In this document: positions 26,396 through 34,416 of the stretch, in pieces
How the letters are laid out: every line of letters begins with the position of its first letter
Position numbering within the stretch: position 1 is the first letter of the stretch
Source of the DNA: Pleurocapsa sp. MO_226.B13
GTDB taxonomy: Bacteria > Cyanobacteriota > Cyanobacteriia > Cyanobacteriales > Xenococcaceae
Length of the DNA: 36,430 nucleotides
Assembly: GCA_030064795.1 (NCBI GenBank)
Contig: JASJEI010000067.1
Coordinates: 1-36,430, forward strand
Direction: 5' to 3'
Position numbers and translations under genes: made by a program
Notes under the pieces: model-generated
The model's input: only the letters and a program-made list of their open reading frames with translations
Told to the model about the DNA's origin: nothing
The model's database searches: none

Positions 26396-26424
26396 CCACA
26401 AAGGCGCATAGTTCGCCGCATGTA
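26396..26424. repeat. Mini-insert copy B: CCACAAAGGC-gcatagttc-GCCGCATGTA
   Basis: A 29-bp segment with the same two 10-base arms as copy A, in the same orientation, 207 bp away. GGCG/CGCC form the stem. It sits between ARRTC and VDHWYRFAK and breaks the reading frame. It resembles the small dispersed repeats (about 21-27 nt) known from cyanobacteria. Confidence 0.7.
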
Positions 26425-27492
26425 CGACGAGCGTACTGACTCCAAATGTCTTTTAGTTCTAAAAATTGTTCTCCAACCCAAACTAACCACAAGGAACGAG
26501 GTTTTTTGCCCGAACTTCTGGGATTAAGTCTTTCGACTCTAATCAAGCTCATATCATGAGACGCCGAAGAACGAAAATGTAACTCCTGACCTTGACTAAT
26601 TTTTAATTTGCCTAATTTTGGGTCTTCTATTTCTATGGTTTCATTAGCTTTCCACCATGTTGTGGGGTCATTTACTTTGAATTTTTGATCGTGTTTCCTC
26701 GGTCTTCCTTTTCCTGAATAACCATCTGGTTTCGACCAGAAGCAGCAGTTGGAGCGAATTCGCATCAATTTACTCACTTGAATATCTTCTGTTTGATTCA
26801 CCCATGAACCATTGCCATACTCACTGTCTAAAACTACTAATGTTTTTGTGGAGAGATGTTTCGAGACTTGTTTGAGTTGCCATGCTGCCTTTGAGATTGG
26901 TGTCTCATGAGATGTAATCCTTTCATGTCTTAAGGGTAATGTCCAAGTTCCTACTTCTTCTGGCAGCCATGCAATCGTACTATATCCTTGTCCTACTGTT
27001 ACTGAATGATTTGAGGATGCAGGCGTGTTCGTAGGTTCTATCTTTAAGGGTTTTTGCGACTCTTCTTCCCCATGCTGTGTGGTCGATTCCCAGCAATACA
27101 TATTCTGATGACGGAATTTCTTCGATGTACCTCTTCATCAACTTATTTCTATTGGGACGGCTATCTTGTAATGCCTCATAAGTACTCGACCATTTTCTCC
27201 TGAATAGGGGAGATAAAGAACACTCTGCTAAACAACTGATATTTCTGGTTGTCATCACACTATCCATCAATTCAAAGGTTGCATCAGATGCTTTGCCTAG
27301 CATCCTCTAAGTTTCTTGACGGAATTTTCGATATCGGTCATATTTCATCATAGGGAGGGTTTGAATTTTTAAGCTATTTTCATTTTCTCCCTATTCCCTC
27401 TTCATTCTTTCTATATTTCCCTCTCCACACTGTTTTTTAGTCTAAACTACAGTCTATAGTTCGGTTGCTATATTTAACCAAAAGTCACAGGG

Positions 27493-27524
27493 AGGGTCGA
27501 AAGATGATACTCTCTCTCGACCCT
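27493..27524 (-). terminator. Hairpin after the RTX gene remnant
   Basis: AGGGTCGA (27493-27500) pairs perfectly with TCGACCCT (27517-27524), just beyond the stop of the RTX frame at 27535. No run of T follows on the minus strand, so terminator function is only possible. Confidence 0.45.
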
Positions 27525-27534
27525 ACTCAACTAT

Positions 27535-29078
27535 TTACACCAGCGTGATATCCCGGTTAACATCAAAGTCCTGTAAACTATCAAAGTTCTCTAAAGTAGC
27601 AAACTGCTGATCGTTAAAAGATAAAGCACCATTGGTGTTGTCAAAGGAGAATTGACTGGTGTCCGTTGCTCCGAACTCAACTTGGTTAATCTGAATTCGA
27701 TCGATCAACACTTCAAAATCCTGAATTGTGTCAATTCCAGTTGACAAAGTATTGAAAACAAAAATATCGTTCCCCGAACCACCTATTAATGTATCCGTAC
27801 CATCATCAGCGATCACACCTGTTATATCGATATTTTGACCGTAGTTGAAGCCCCCACCATCAAGGGTATCGTTGCCACTTCCACCCCTAAGTACGTCGTC
27901 ACCTTTACCTCCTTGTAAAATGTCGAATCCATCATCTTCGTAGGTAAAAGCACTAAAAGTAGGCGGTGCTGAATTAAAACCACCATTGAGGAAATCATCT
28001 TCTGTACTACCTTGAATCAAATCGTCGCCAAATCCACCAACTAATTCAAAAGAACCAGGTGTACTCCGACCAGCAAGTTGCTCTCCAAAAATATGATCTC
28101 CTGCATTGCTTCCAAATTGTACATTAATTCCAGACTGGAGAGGTTCTACTCTTATGGGTGTTTGATTAAAGGTACCAATCATCGCTCCAGAAAAATCAGT
28201 GGTGACTTCTCCAGTGTTTGGGTTAATATTGCTACTTTGTGAACTTGCCAGAAGATTGCTCATTTCTTCAGCAAATTCTGTGTTATTTAGATTGTCATAG
28301 TTATCGACGATAAAGACAAGATTTGAGTTCTCGTTACCTATCTGTGCTTCAATAAAAACACCATTTCTGCCATTTAATATCCCAGACTTCATCGCATAAC
28401 CAACATTGGCGACCTCTGCTACTGAAGGTAAAAAGAGGTTATCTACTCCAATTTGGAAATCTTCGACCACAACCATATCTCGGTTGGTTTGGGTAATAGT
28501 TCCCCAAGCCTCAGTATTATAGTCAGGATTATTGACAGCATCAGTAGCAGCTTGTTTTGAGCTTCTACTTGAAGCAAATCAAACGCATAGTTTGATAAGG
28601 TTTGTTGCATTGCAACACCTGTTGCTGCTACACCTCCAAAGAAGGGAATAGAACTAGCTATACCTCCAGCAGCATCTAACATAAGATTAGTGGCTAATCT
28701 TGCATTTTCAATATCTTGATCTGGTAAGGTAATATCATTGATAAAGTTTGCGAGTTTGGTTGTATCAAAATCTAATCCCAAACCAGTTTCGCCTTCAATG
28801 TCTATAATGAAGTTGGTTGCTGCTGCATTGCCACCAAAAATAGAAGTAGAAGTATCAGTATTGTCCGTGCTTTCATGCACTCCTGCAATACCATAAATTG
28901 TACTTCTAGTAAGATTACTATCCACGCTTGAGTTGCTATCGAAGAAGATCTGAGAAATATTAGTGAGGGTATCAGTCCCTTCGTCCCGATCGCTTGTATC
29001 GATATCTACTACAGTATCTACTACAGTGACAGTTCCATCATCGTTAACAGTAATATCAAATCCATCAAATTTTCCTTT
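27535..29078 (-). pseudogene. Frameshifted, start-less RTX (hemolysin-type Ca-binding) protein
   Basis: The minus strand encodes a protein with RTX nonapeptides near the C-terminus: GGFGDDLIQGSTEDDFLNGG, GGKGDDVLRGGSGNDTLDGG and GGSGNDIFVFN. A DTIQDFEVLIDRIQI-type end follows, as in type I-secreted proteins. Two lesions are visible. First, the frame from 28925 (GTG) breaks near 28555, where a one-base change would join DLLQVEA to KQAATDAVNNPDYNTEAWG and on to MVVVEDFQIG. Second, the upstream frame stays open to TAA at 29079-29081 (KGKFDGFDITVNDDGTVTVV...GTDTLTNISQIFFD) without any ATG. The 5' end is therefore lost. The original was probably a longer secreted calcium-binding protein. The C-terminal 313 residues (28476-27535) remain a clean frame and could be mistaken for a whole gene. 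Confidence 0.82.
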
Positions 29079-29651
29079 TTATTTTTAGATAAGCTGACCA
29101 ACATTGAGTTTGCCAGAATGTTTCGAGCTATATGTAGGGATTGAGCGTCAGAATTATGCAAGTTATACCAATTATCAAAAGTGTCTAGATGAATGAGCAA
29201 TCTATTAATTATTAAAAATAATTTATCAAAACTATGCTCTGCCTTACTTTTGACTTTTGACTTAAAACTAAGTCTCTTGTTACTTTCGAGAAATGGTATT
29301 AAATGTGGATCAGCTTAAATTACTCAAAACCAATCTGCTATCGCCTCCAAGGTCAATAAACAATTGATTTGTCTACACTAAAAAGGAAAATCGGGAAGAT
29401 TTAGGGAAGATACTGTATATCTGTCTTGAAAATAGAATCTAGCTTGAAAATAGAATCTAAAACCAGGTAAATTCCTTAATTATTCTATTTTCATCCCTGG
29501 GTTATGATAATTATGAGTTCGGAGTTCGGAATTCGGAATTCGGAATTCGCAGTTAGTAGTTAGTGGTTAGTGGTTGCTTCTCCCTATGCTACCCCATCTC
29601 CCCCATCTCCCCCATCTCCCTATGTTTCCTCTACTTCCTCGTTCCTAGTTC
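29079..29651. other. 573-bp gap: MITE-like element and repeat arrays
   Basis: No gene is supported. It holds the MITE-like element 29164-29300, and five GAGTTCG/GAATTCG heptads (29515-29549). An AGTTAGT/GGTTAGT run follows, then three 9-base CCCCATCTC units (29592-29618). GTTCCTA/ATTCCTA heptads extend into the dnaN stop codon. Confidence 0.7.
29164..29300. repeat. MITE-like element with imperfect 19-bp inverted ends
   Basis: The left end TATACCAATTATCAAAAGT (29164-29182) matches the inverted right end AATACCATTTCTCGAAAGT (29282-29300) at 15 of 19 positions. The 137-bp interior has no coding frame. The end motif AATACCAWTTCTC recurs singly at 1265 and 8215 in this window. Confidence 0.55.
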
Positions 29652-29660
29652 CTAATTCCT
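29515..29660. repeat. Tandem short repeats next to the dnaN 3' end
   Basis: GAGTTCG x2 and GAATTCG x3 (29515-29549), then AGTTAGT/GGTTAGT units, CCCCATCTC x3 (29592-29618), and GTTCCTA/GTTCCTA/ATTCCTA ending in the last codons of dnaN. This is STRR-type DNA with several repeat families joined end to end. Confidence 0.85.
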
Positions 29661-30821
29661 AATCTGTACTGGCATGACCAAATAAGTCATATCCAACCCG
29701 CTTAGGGGACTAAAAACAACTGGTTGATTCCATTCATTGAGTTGCATTTTTATTTCTGCTGCGGGTAGTGCCTTGAGTCCATCCACCAGGTATTTAATAT
29801 TAAAAGCAATTTCAATATCCTCGCCGATAATTTCCGCGCTAATTGACTGTTTGGCATTACCGATATCTTGAGCATCTGCCGATACTGTTAATTCACCCCG
29901 ATCGCTATTTAGGCTAAATTTGACTAGATTGTTTTTCTGCGCCAACACCGCTACTAACTCTAAACTGCTTAACAGTCTTTTGCGGTCTACAATCATTTCA
30001 CGGGCAAAATTGCGCGGGATTAATTGCCCATAAGCAGGATAGTCGCCTGGTATCTTAGCACTAGTCAACAGGCGATCGCCCAATTCAAATCTCATTATCT
30101 GCTCGTCAAAACTAACCTTAACTCGATCCGTTGACTGGGCATCACCTAAAATTCTTTCTAGTTCCCTTAAGGCTTTAGCAGGTATAGTTACGGCAAACTC
30201 AGGTAGCTGAATTTCTGATTCTGCATCTTCGGCATTCAAATCTGCTGCAACCACTGCTAAACGGTGACTGTCAGTAGCAGCAAACTCTAAAATCTTTCCG
30301 CGATCGCTTTCTTCAATACCTTGGGTTTTTAAATGTACCCCCGTCAGTACCTGTTTAGATAGTTCTGTCGAAGCAGCAAATAAACAACCCCCTAATCCTT
30401 CATTGAGAGCAAATATAGGTAGTTCTATAATCCTTTCTGCTTCAATTGTCGGTAATTCTGGGAATTCTTCACTGTCTATTCCCGTCAGTTTAAACTGACC
30501 AGAAGACGAACTAATCGTTGCTACGATCTCCCCCTCGCTATCAGCAACATCAATAGTGATTTCCATTTCTGGCAAACGAGTCACAATGTCATTAAATAGT
30601 TTGGCGGGGAGTGTGATACTACCACCTTCAATCACCGAACCATTAAAGCTCGTTTTTATCCCCAAATTTCCATCAAAAGCGATAATGCTGATTTTTTGGA
30701 TAGCTTCTGCTGCTTCAATTAAAACATTACCCAACACCGCAGGTTCGGGACGCGAGGGGACAATACGACTAACCAAAGAAAGATTATCTTTAAGATCGCT
30801 TTGACTGCAAACAATTTTCAT
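29652..30821 (-). CDS. dnaN: DNA polymerase III beta subunit (sliding clamp)
   Basis: The ring-shaped processivity clamp of the replicative polymerase. From the ATG at 30821 the protein is 389 residues, beginning MKIVCSQSDLKDNLSLVSRI. A frame extension to 30869 (MCIELIVFIDPNSNCE) lacks clamp homology and was left out. Three clamp repeats are visible: N-terminal SRPEPAVLGNVLIEA and DGNLGIKTSFNG; middle LFAASTELSKQVLTGV and ATDSHRLAVVAADL; C-terminal RELERILGDA, IPGDYPAYGQLIP and the closing YLVMPVQI. The last two codons and the stop lie in a heptad repeat. Upstream are three DnaA boxes, and dnaA is on the same strand, so the gene belongs to the origin cluster. Confidence 0.97.
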   Translation of the reverse strand: MKIVCSQSDLKDNLSLVSRIVPSRPEPAVLGNVLIEAAEAIQKISIIAFDGNLGIKTSFNGSVIEGGSITLPAKLFNDIVTRLPEMEITIDVADSEGEIVATISSSSGQFKLTGIDSEEFPELPTIEAERIIELPIFALNEGLGGCLFAASTELSKQVLTGVHLKTQGIEESDRGKILEFAATDSHRLAVVAADLNAEDAESEIQLPEFAVTIPAKALRELERILGDAQSTDRVKVSFDEQIMRFELGDRLLTSAKIPGDYPAYGQLIPRNFAREMIVDRKRLLSSLELVAVLAQKNNLVKFSLNSDRGELTVSADAQDIGNAKQSISAEIIGEDIEIAFNIKYLVDGLKALPAAEIKMQLNEWNQPVVFSPLSGLDMTYLVMPVQIRN

Positions 30822-30900
30822 TTCGCAATTGGAATTAGGATCGATAAAAACTATCAGTTCTATGCACATTCGGCACAGGCAAACATTGTAGTATATTGAC

Positions 30901-31090
30901 GAACTTTTAGACTAATAAAATCCTAACCTGTGGATAAACTGTGGATAACTGGGGAATCTTGCTTTCAAGTTGTGGAAAAATTGCGATCGCGGTGTTGTCT
31001 ATCTACAGAATATTTTATAAATTATTTAATTTTGATACTACAATAAAATGCGATCGCTAAAATTTTTTAGTTGGTTTAGTTATAATGACA
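30901..31090. other. oriC: Candidate chromosomal replication origin (oriC)
   Basis: Three DnaA boxes lie within 51 bases in one orientation: TGTGGATAA at 30929-30937 and 30940-30948 (exact complements of TTATCCACA, 11 bases apart, about one helical turn), and TGTGGAAAA at 30971-30979 (complement of TTTTCCACA). An AT-rich stretch (about 31008-31080, including AATATTTTATAAATTATTTA) follows and could be the unwinding element. The position between dnaN and dnaA is the classical origin site. The extent given is approximate. Confidence 0.75.
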
Positions 31091-31320
31091 AGATCTAAAA
31101 ACAAACATGGAAGCCTGCAATAGTAGCTACTTTCAGTAGGAGAACAGTTAAAAGGTTTACAGAATATAATTTCAACTATATCTTCAGAAGAAATTAGAAA
31201 CAGACTTGTATTTCTTGGAACATATATTTGAGCTTAAAATTAGAAGATCGCTCGAACAATCAAAAGAAAAGCGATCGCAATTATTGAAGTTTTGAGGATA
31301 GTGCGATCGCTCAACTAAAT
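31091..31320. other. Gene-free stretch beside oriC with several GCGATCGC sites
   Basis: No frame is supported. The stretch includes HIP1 octamers near 31272 and 31304 and no further exact DnaA box. It may belong to the origin or be the 3' flank of the small ORF. Confidence 0.4.
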
Positions 31321-31626
31321 TTATTCTTGCTCTTTTTCTAAAATACGGTCAACTTTATCCTCAATATTCATTAGTCTTCTTAGAACTGTTGGATTATTTT
31401 CATCAATTTTGCCTAACATTCTCGCCATTCCTGTTTGTACCTCAGTCAAACGAGAAGCAATAGCTTTTAATTCTGCAATTTCTTGCTCGTGCTTTTCCAT
31501 TCTCTCTTCATGTCTGAGGCAATCTGGAGCTTGCTGTTCTAAGATTGCTTGAATAGTTCGAGAATTAGATTCAACAATCGCCTCAATTATGTCTAAGCGA
31601 TCGCTTCCATTACTTCCATTGGTCAC
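31321..31626 (-). CDS. Small predicted coiled-coil protein between dnaA and oriC
   Basis: A 101-residue hypothetical protein with a GTG start. After a polar N-terminus (MTNGSNGSDRL) it is nearly all predicted helix: IIEAIVESNSRTIQAILEQQ, RHEERMEKHEQEIAELKAIA with clear heptad spacing, LTEVQTGMARMLGKI, and RRLMNIEDKVDRILEKE. It has one Cys (CLRHEE) and no membrane span. Its composition and length resemble small cyanobacterial coiled-coil ORFs of unknown function. It sits 300 bases downstream of dnaA and just before the DnaA-box cluster, on the same strand as both replication genes. No Shine-Dalgarno sequence is evident. A role at the origin is speculation. Confidence 0.65.
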   Translation of the reverse strand: MTNGSNGSDRLDIIEAIVESNSRTIQAILEQQAPDCLRHEERMEKHEQEIAELKAIASRLTEVQTGMARMLGKIDENNPTVLRRLMNIEDKVDRILEKEQE

Positions 31627-31661
31627 AAGTGTTTTACTTCTAAGTAAGTTTTTAAATGTTT

Positions 31662-31704
31662 AAGGAAGCTTCGGATGATGGTTAGTCGTGAAGCTTCCTT
31701 TTTT
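31662..31704 (+). terminator. Strong 11-bp hairpin with T-run between the small ORF and dnaA
   Basis: AAGGAAGCTTC (31662-31672) pairs perfectly with GAAGCTTCCTT (31690-31700) and is followed by T residues to 31704 on the plus strand. No plus-strand gene precedes it. On the minus strand, which dnaA uses, the hairpin is followed only by TTAAACATTT, so it may act weakly there. Confidence 0.55.
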
Positions 31705-31762
31705 AGTTTATCGTGAAGATAAGCGATCGCCTTGACTGGCAAGTAGAGGCGATCTTAAGCTC

Positions 31763-31920
31763 ATCCCACCCATAAATGAGGTGGGATTTCATGTCAGTTG
31801 TCAGTTGTCAGTAGTCAATTGTCAGTTGTACTACTGACCACTAACTACTGACTACTAACGCTTTAGGGGCGACTTATCCGACCATCCCAATCGCGATCGG
31901 GGGCGAACCCCGTCGCCTCT
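31763..31920. repeat. Hairpin plus heptad array plus GGGCGAC inverted repeat downstream of dnaA
   Basis: Three structures in series: hairpin ATCCCACC/GGTGGGAT (31763-31770 and 31780-31787); heptads GTCAGTT x2, GTCAGTA, GTCAATT, GTCAGTT (31793-31827) that turn into the opposite-strand form ctgacca-ctaacta-ctgacta-ctaac (to 31859); and AGGGGCGAC (31865-31873) facing GTCGCCTCT (31912-31920). All lie within the dnaA 3' flank. Confidence 0.75.
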
Positions 31921-31925
31921 TTAAT

Positions 31926-33290
31926 TTAATGTTGCCGACTGACAAAATTAATCCGATCGCTCAACAAAGAAATAGTCTGATTGAGTTGACGGTCTTTTCT
32001 TAGCTGTTTGGCGATTTTATCACAACTATACATAACCGTAGTGTGGTCTTTCCCGCCAAACTTCTCCCCAATGCGGGGTAAACTCAAGTCAGTATGCTGG
32101 CGCATCAGGTACATGGCAATTTGCCTGGCACGACTAATTTCTCGACGACGAGAATTGCCTTTGAGATCTTCTAGCGAAACATTCAAAACTTCTACCACCA
32201 CATCCATAATTGTCTCAGGCGATGCGGTAATTTGCTCTACTTTAGGATTGAGGACTGCTGCGACGTTTTCTACTGTCATCGACAAGCCAGAAATAGAAAT
32301 ATAGGCGATCGCTCTAATCAATGCCCCTTCTAGTTCGCGAATATTAGAGGTATATTGGCTGGCAATATATTCGATCGCCTCTTTGGGGAGACGAACATTT
32401 TCATATTCAGCTTTTTTCTGCAAGATTGCCATCCTGGTTTCGAGATCGGGAACTTGGACATCGGCAATCAAACCCATCGAAAAACGGGAACTAAGACGTT
32501 CTTGGAGTTTGGGAATTTGATTGGGGGGGCGATCGCTTGCCAAGACTACTTGCTTCCCTGCTTCATGAAGGGTGTTAAAAGTATGAAAAAACTCTTCTTG
32601 GGTATATTCTTTACCTTCGATAAATTGAATGTCATCTACCAGCAAAATATCGGCGGTACGATAGTGTTCTCGAAACGATTGAATACTATCATTGCGAATT
32701 GCTGCAATTAGATCGTTAGTAAATTGTTCTGTCGAAACATAAAAAACCCGTGCCTCATTATTAATTTCCAAATGATAATGACCGATAGCCTGCATCAAGT
32801 GAGTCTTACCCAATCCCACGCCACCACACAAAAACAAGGGGTTAAAATCCCGTCCTGGAGACTCTGCCACCGCCAAAGAAGCAGCGTGTACCATGCGATT
32901 GGTCGGCCCGACTACGAAGCTATAAAAAGTATATTTAGGATTTAGTTGAATTGGCTTGAGAGTATTTCTGCCCGTACCGTCAAACTGATTTTCAGCCAAT
33001 AAAGAGCGATCGCAACTAGAAAAAAATGACAAATTCTCTCCTTGTTTAGATGTCAAGTGTATTTCCAAAGGACGACCGACAATTTCTGTTACTACCTCAC
33101 TAATAATGCTGAGATAATGCTTTTGCAGATGGTTCATGACAAAGGCGTTGGGAGTAAGCAGCGTTAAACAGTCTGAATTCAATTTTTCTATGGTGGCATT
33201 TTGAATCCAAGTCTCAAAGGTAGGACGACTGAGCTTTGCTTTGAGTTTTTCTAAAACCTGTTTCCATAGTTGTTCCGCCGTAGTTGCCAC
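31926..33290 (-). CDS. dnaA: Chromosomal replication initiator DnaA
   Basis: An ATP-dependent initiator that binds DnaA boxes and melts the origin. The 454-residue protein has domain I ([21 protein letters not shown], residues 8-28), a short domain II linker (about 88-115), the AAA+ domain III with Walker A GGVGLGKT (156-163), Walker [10 protein letters not shown], and sensor region [13 protein letters not shown]. Domain IV has the DNA-binding helix-turn-helix and signature [24 protein letters not shown]. All parts are present and of normal length. Matching DnaA boxes lie about 950 bases downstream before dnaN. Some cyanobacteria can live without DnaA, so its presence with boxes is informative here. 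Confidence 0.98.
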   Translation of the reverse strand: MATTAEQLWKQVLEKLKAKLSRPTFETWIQNATIEKLNSDCLTLLTPNAFVMNHLQKHYLSIISEVVTEIVGRPLEIHLTSKQGENLSFFSSCDRSLLAENQFDGTGRNTLKPIQLNPKYTFYSFVVGPTNRMVHAASLAVAESPGRDFNPLFLCGGVGLGKTHLMQAIGHYHLEINNEARVFYVSTEQFTNDLIAAIRNDSIQSFREHYRTADILLVDDIQFIEGKEYTQEEFFHTFNTLHEAGKQVVLASDRPPNQIPKLQERLSSRFSMGLIADVQVPDLETRMAILQKKAEYENVRLPKEAIEYIASQYTSNIRELEGALIRAIAYISISGLSMTVENVAAVLNPKVEQITASPETIMDVVVEVLNVSLEDLKGNSRRREISRARQIAMYLMRQHTDLSLPRIGEKFGGKDHTTVMYSCDKIAKQLRKDRQLNQTISLLSDRINFVSRQH

Positions 33291-33421
33291 TCTAGTTACT
33301 CATTTATGATTGGTGATTAAAAAATTTTATCAGTTGAGTCAAACTATGATGAAGAGTATTTGATTTTTCCTTGTAATTTCTGAGTTACTAATCGGTGACA
33401 ACAGAAGCAGGAATTATGAAT

Positions 33422-33512
33422 TAAGCTTAGACGCATTTACATTGCACTTTGAAATCCTCAAACGCCTTATGGAGAAGGAATAGAATAGGTAACTTTAGTG
33501 CGTCTAAGCTTA
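33422..33512. repeat. 14-bp perfect inverted repeat upstream of dnaA
   Basis: TAAGCTTAGACGCA (33422-33435) is exactly inverted at 33499-33512, separated by 63 bases. It lies 130-220 bases upstream of the dnaA start and downstream of the DUF1997 gene. It could be a small non-autonomous element, a structured RNA or a regulatory arm pair. No exact DnaA box is inside. Confidence 0.6.
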
Positions 33513-33553
33513 GGAGATACTTTCTCGTTCATAGTCGCTGCCTCTATCTTAGT

Positions 33554-34300
33554 TTAAGCAGCATAGGGATGAGAGCGTTCGATTTTATCGATCTTCTCTA
33601 AATGTCTACTGCTTTTAGGAGGCATTGGCAAATCGTGACTCTGATGAAAATCTTGCTGTACTTTATAAGTCAAACGAGGTGAGACTTGACGGACTATTTG
33701 AGCCAAAAGGCGATCGCCTGTAGATTGAATCAAAGAAGAAGATAATTTGTGAATAAATTGAGGAAACTCAACTTCAACTAATAAATCTAAGTTCCAATTG
33801 ACCTGAGTTATTATCGAGGGCATAATTAGCTGACGAGAAAACAAACCCCCTTTGGTTTGTTGCCGAGCTTCTACCTCAACCTCTTTTAATTCCATCGCTG
33901 CTTGATAATTGACGTTATATCCTGGCGGATTATAGTCGGGAATAGGAATAGTGTGCATCTGATAAACTCTATCTACAGGGGGATGCAAAATTACGCCCAT
34001 TTTTGGTTCTACTTCGTAACCAAAAGAACCATATTTTCCCACTGTTAAGACATAACCGTTCCTTCCTATAGGGTTAACCTTCATTGGTTGAGCGCAACGG
34101 CAAAACCAACCCTCATGAGCATTTAAATATTCAGCCACCGTATCTGCATCGCTGTACATATCCATTCGTCCTAGGAAGCTAACTTCAAAGGCAAAAGTTT
34201 TTTTCTTTTCTGGAGAATTAGCACGGGTAAGCTGCATAGAATCGGATGTAGAAACTTCTAAAATCGTGTTTTTGGCTCGATCGATATATTTAGACTGCAT
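33554..34300 (-). CDS. DUF1997 family protein
   Basis: A 248-residue soluble protein of the DUF1997 group, found in cyanobacteria and plastid lineages. Conserved-looking segments are EVSFLGRMDMYSDADTVAEYLN, HEGWFCRCAQPMKVNPIGRNGYVLTVGKYGSFGYEVEPKMG, PPGYNVNYQAAMELKE and VNWNLDLLVEVEFPQFIHKL, ending with IVRQVSPRLTYKVQQDFH. The fold looks START/polyketide-cyclase-like in length and pattern, which is inference. Function is unknown. An in-frame Met at codon 22 is an alternative start. It lies upstream of dnaA on the same strand but 263 bases and an inverted repeat separate them, so co-transcription is doubtful. Confidence 0.88.
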   Translation of the reverse strand: MQSKYIDRAKNTILEVSTSDSMQLTRANSPEKKKTFAFEVSFLGRMDMYSDADTVAEYLNAHEGWFCRCAQPMKVNPIGRNGYVLTVGKYGSFGYEVEPKMGVILHPPVDRVYQMHTIPIPDYNPPGYNVNYQAAMELKEVEVEARQQTKGGLFSRQLIMPSIITQVNWNLDLLVEVEFPQFIHKLSSSLIQSTGDRLLAQIVRQVSPRLTYKVQQDFHQSHDLPMPPKSSRHLEKIDKIERSHPYAA

Positions 34301-34416
34301 ATTGAATTTTAAAGTATCGCTTTAGAATTTCTCCCTACTGTTATGATGATTACAATAAAGGAGTTAATTATTAGCAAAGCACTATTTTTAATAAATAGGT
34401 GTGATTTAGAATTGCG

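Larger units (their letters stand above)
26008..27351 (-). pseudogene. Broken DDE transposase (IS4-superfamily/IS701-like)
   Basis: The reconstructed protein runs from ATG 27351 (MMKYDRYRKFRQE) to TAA 26008-26010 (SYSRPKKSETKTA). Recognisable parts are LSPLFRRKWSSTYEALQDSR, LLGIDHTAWGRRVAKTLKDR (first Asp), VVLDSEYGNGSWVNQ (second Asp), RSLWLVWVGEQFLELKDIW and HWYRFAKQRLHWTLPSFST. Lesions: a TAG at 27307-27309; a frameshift at about 27020-27040; a frame-breaking insert at 26396-26424; an in-frame insert of about six codons at 26189-26212; and a frameshift near 26100 (GKS|GWITGVQRNKK). With this many defects it should make no functional transposase. Confidence 0.87.
25921..27452 (-). mobile_element. 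Insertion sequence, 1532 bp, 20-bp perfect ends, 6-bp target duplication
   Basis: The left end CTGTAGTTTAGACTAAAAAA (25921-25940) is exactly inverted at 27433-27452. TCTATA flanks both sides directly (25915-25920 and 27453-27458), consistent with a 6-bp target-site duplication. One transposase-type gene, on the minus strand, fills the interior but is broken. The protein is an IS4-superfamily/IS701-like DDE transposase by its motifs; the exact IS family is not certain. Intact ends mean it could still be moved by a transposase made elsewhere. Confidence 0.88.

Noticed and set aside
28443..28925. Separate 160-residue gene upstream of the RTX frame
   Set aside because: Its last 35 residues are a shifted reading of the same gene; a one-base correction joins it to the RTX frame, so it is treated as one pseudogene.
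32008..32945. Plus-strand frames within the dnaA region
   Set aside because: They lie antisense to a complete dnaA gene and have no recognisable domains.
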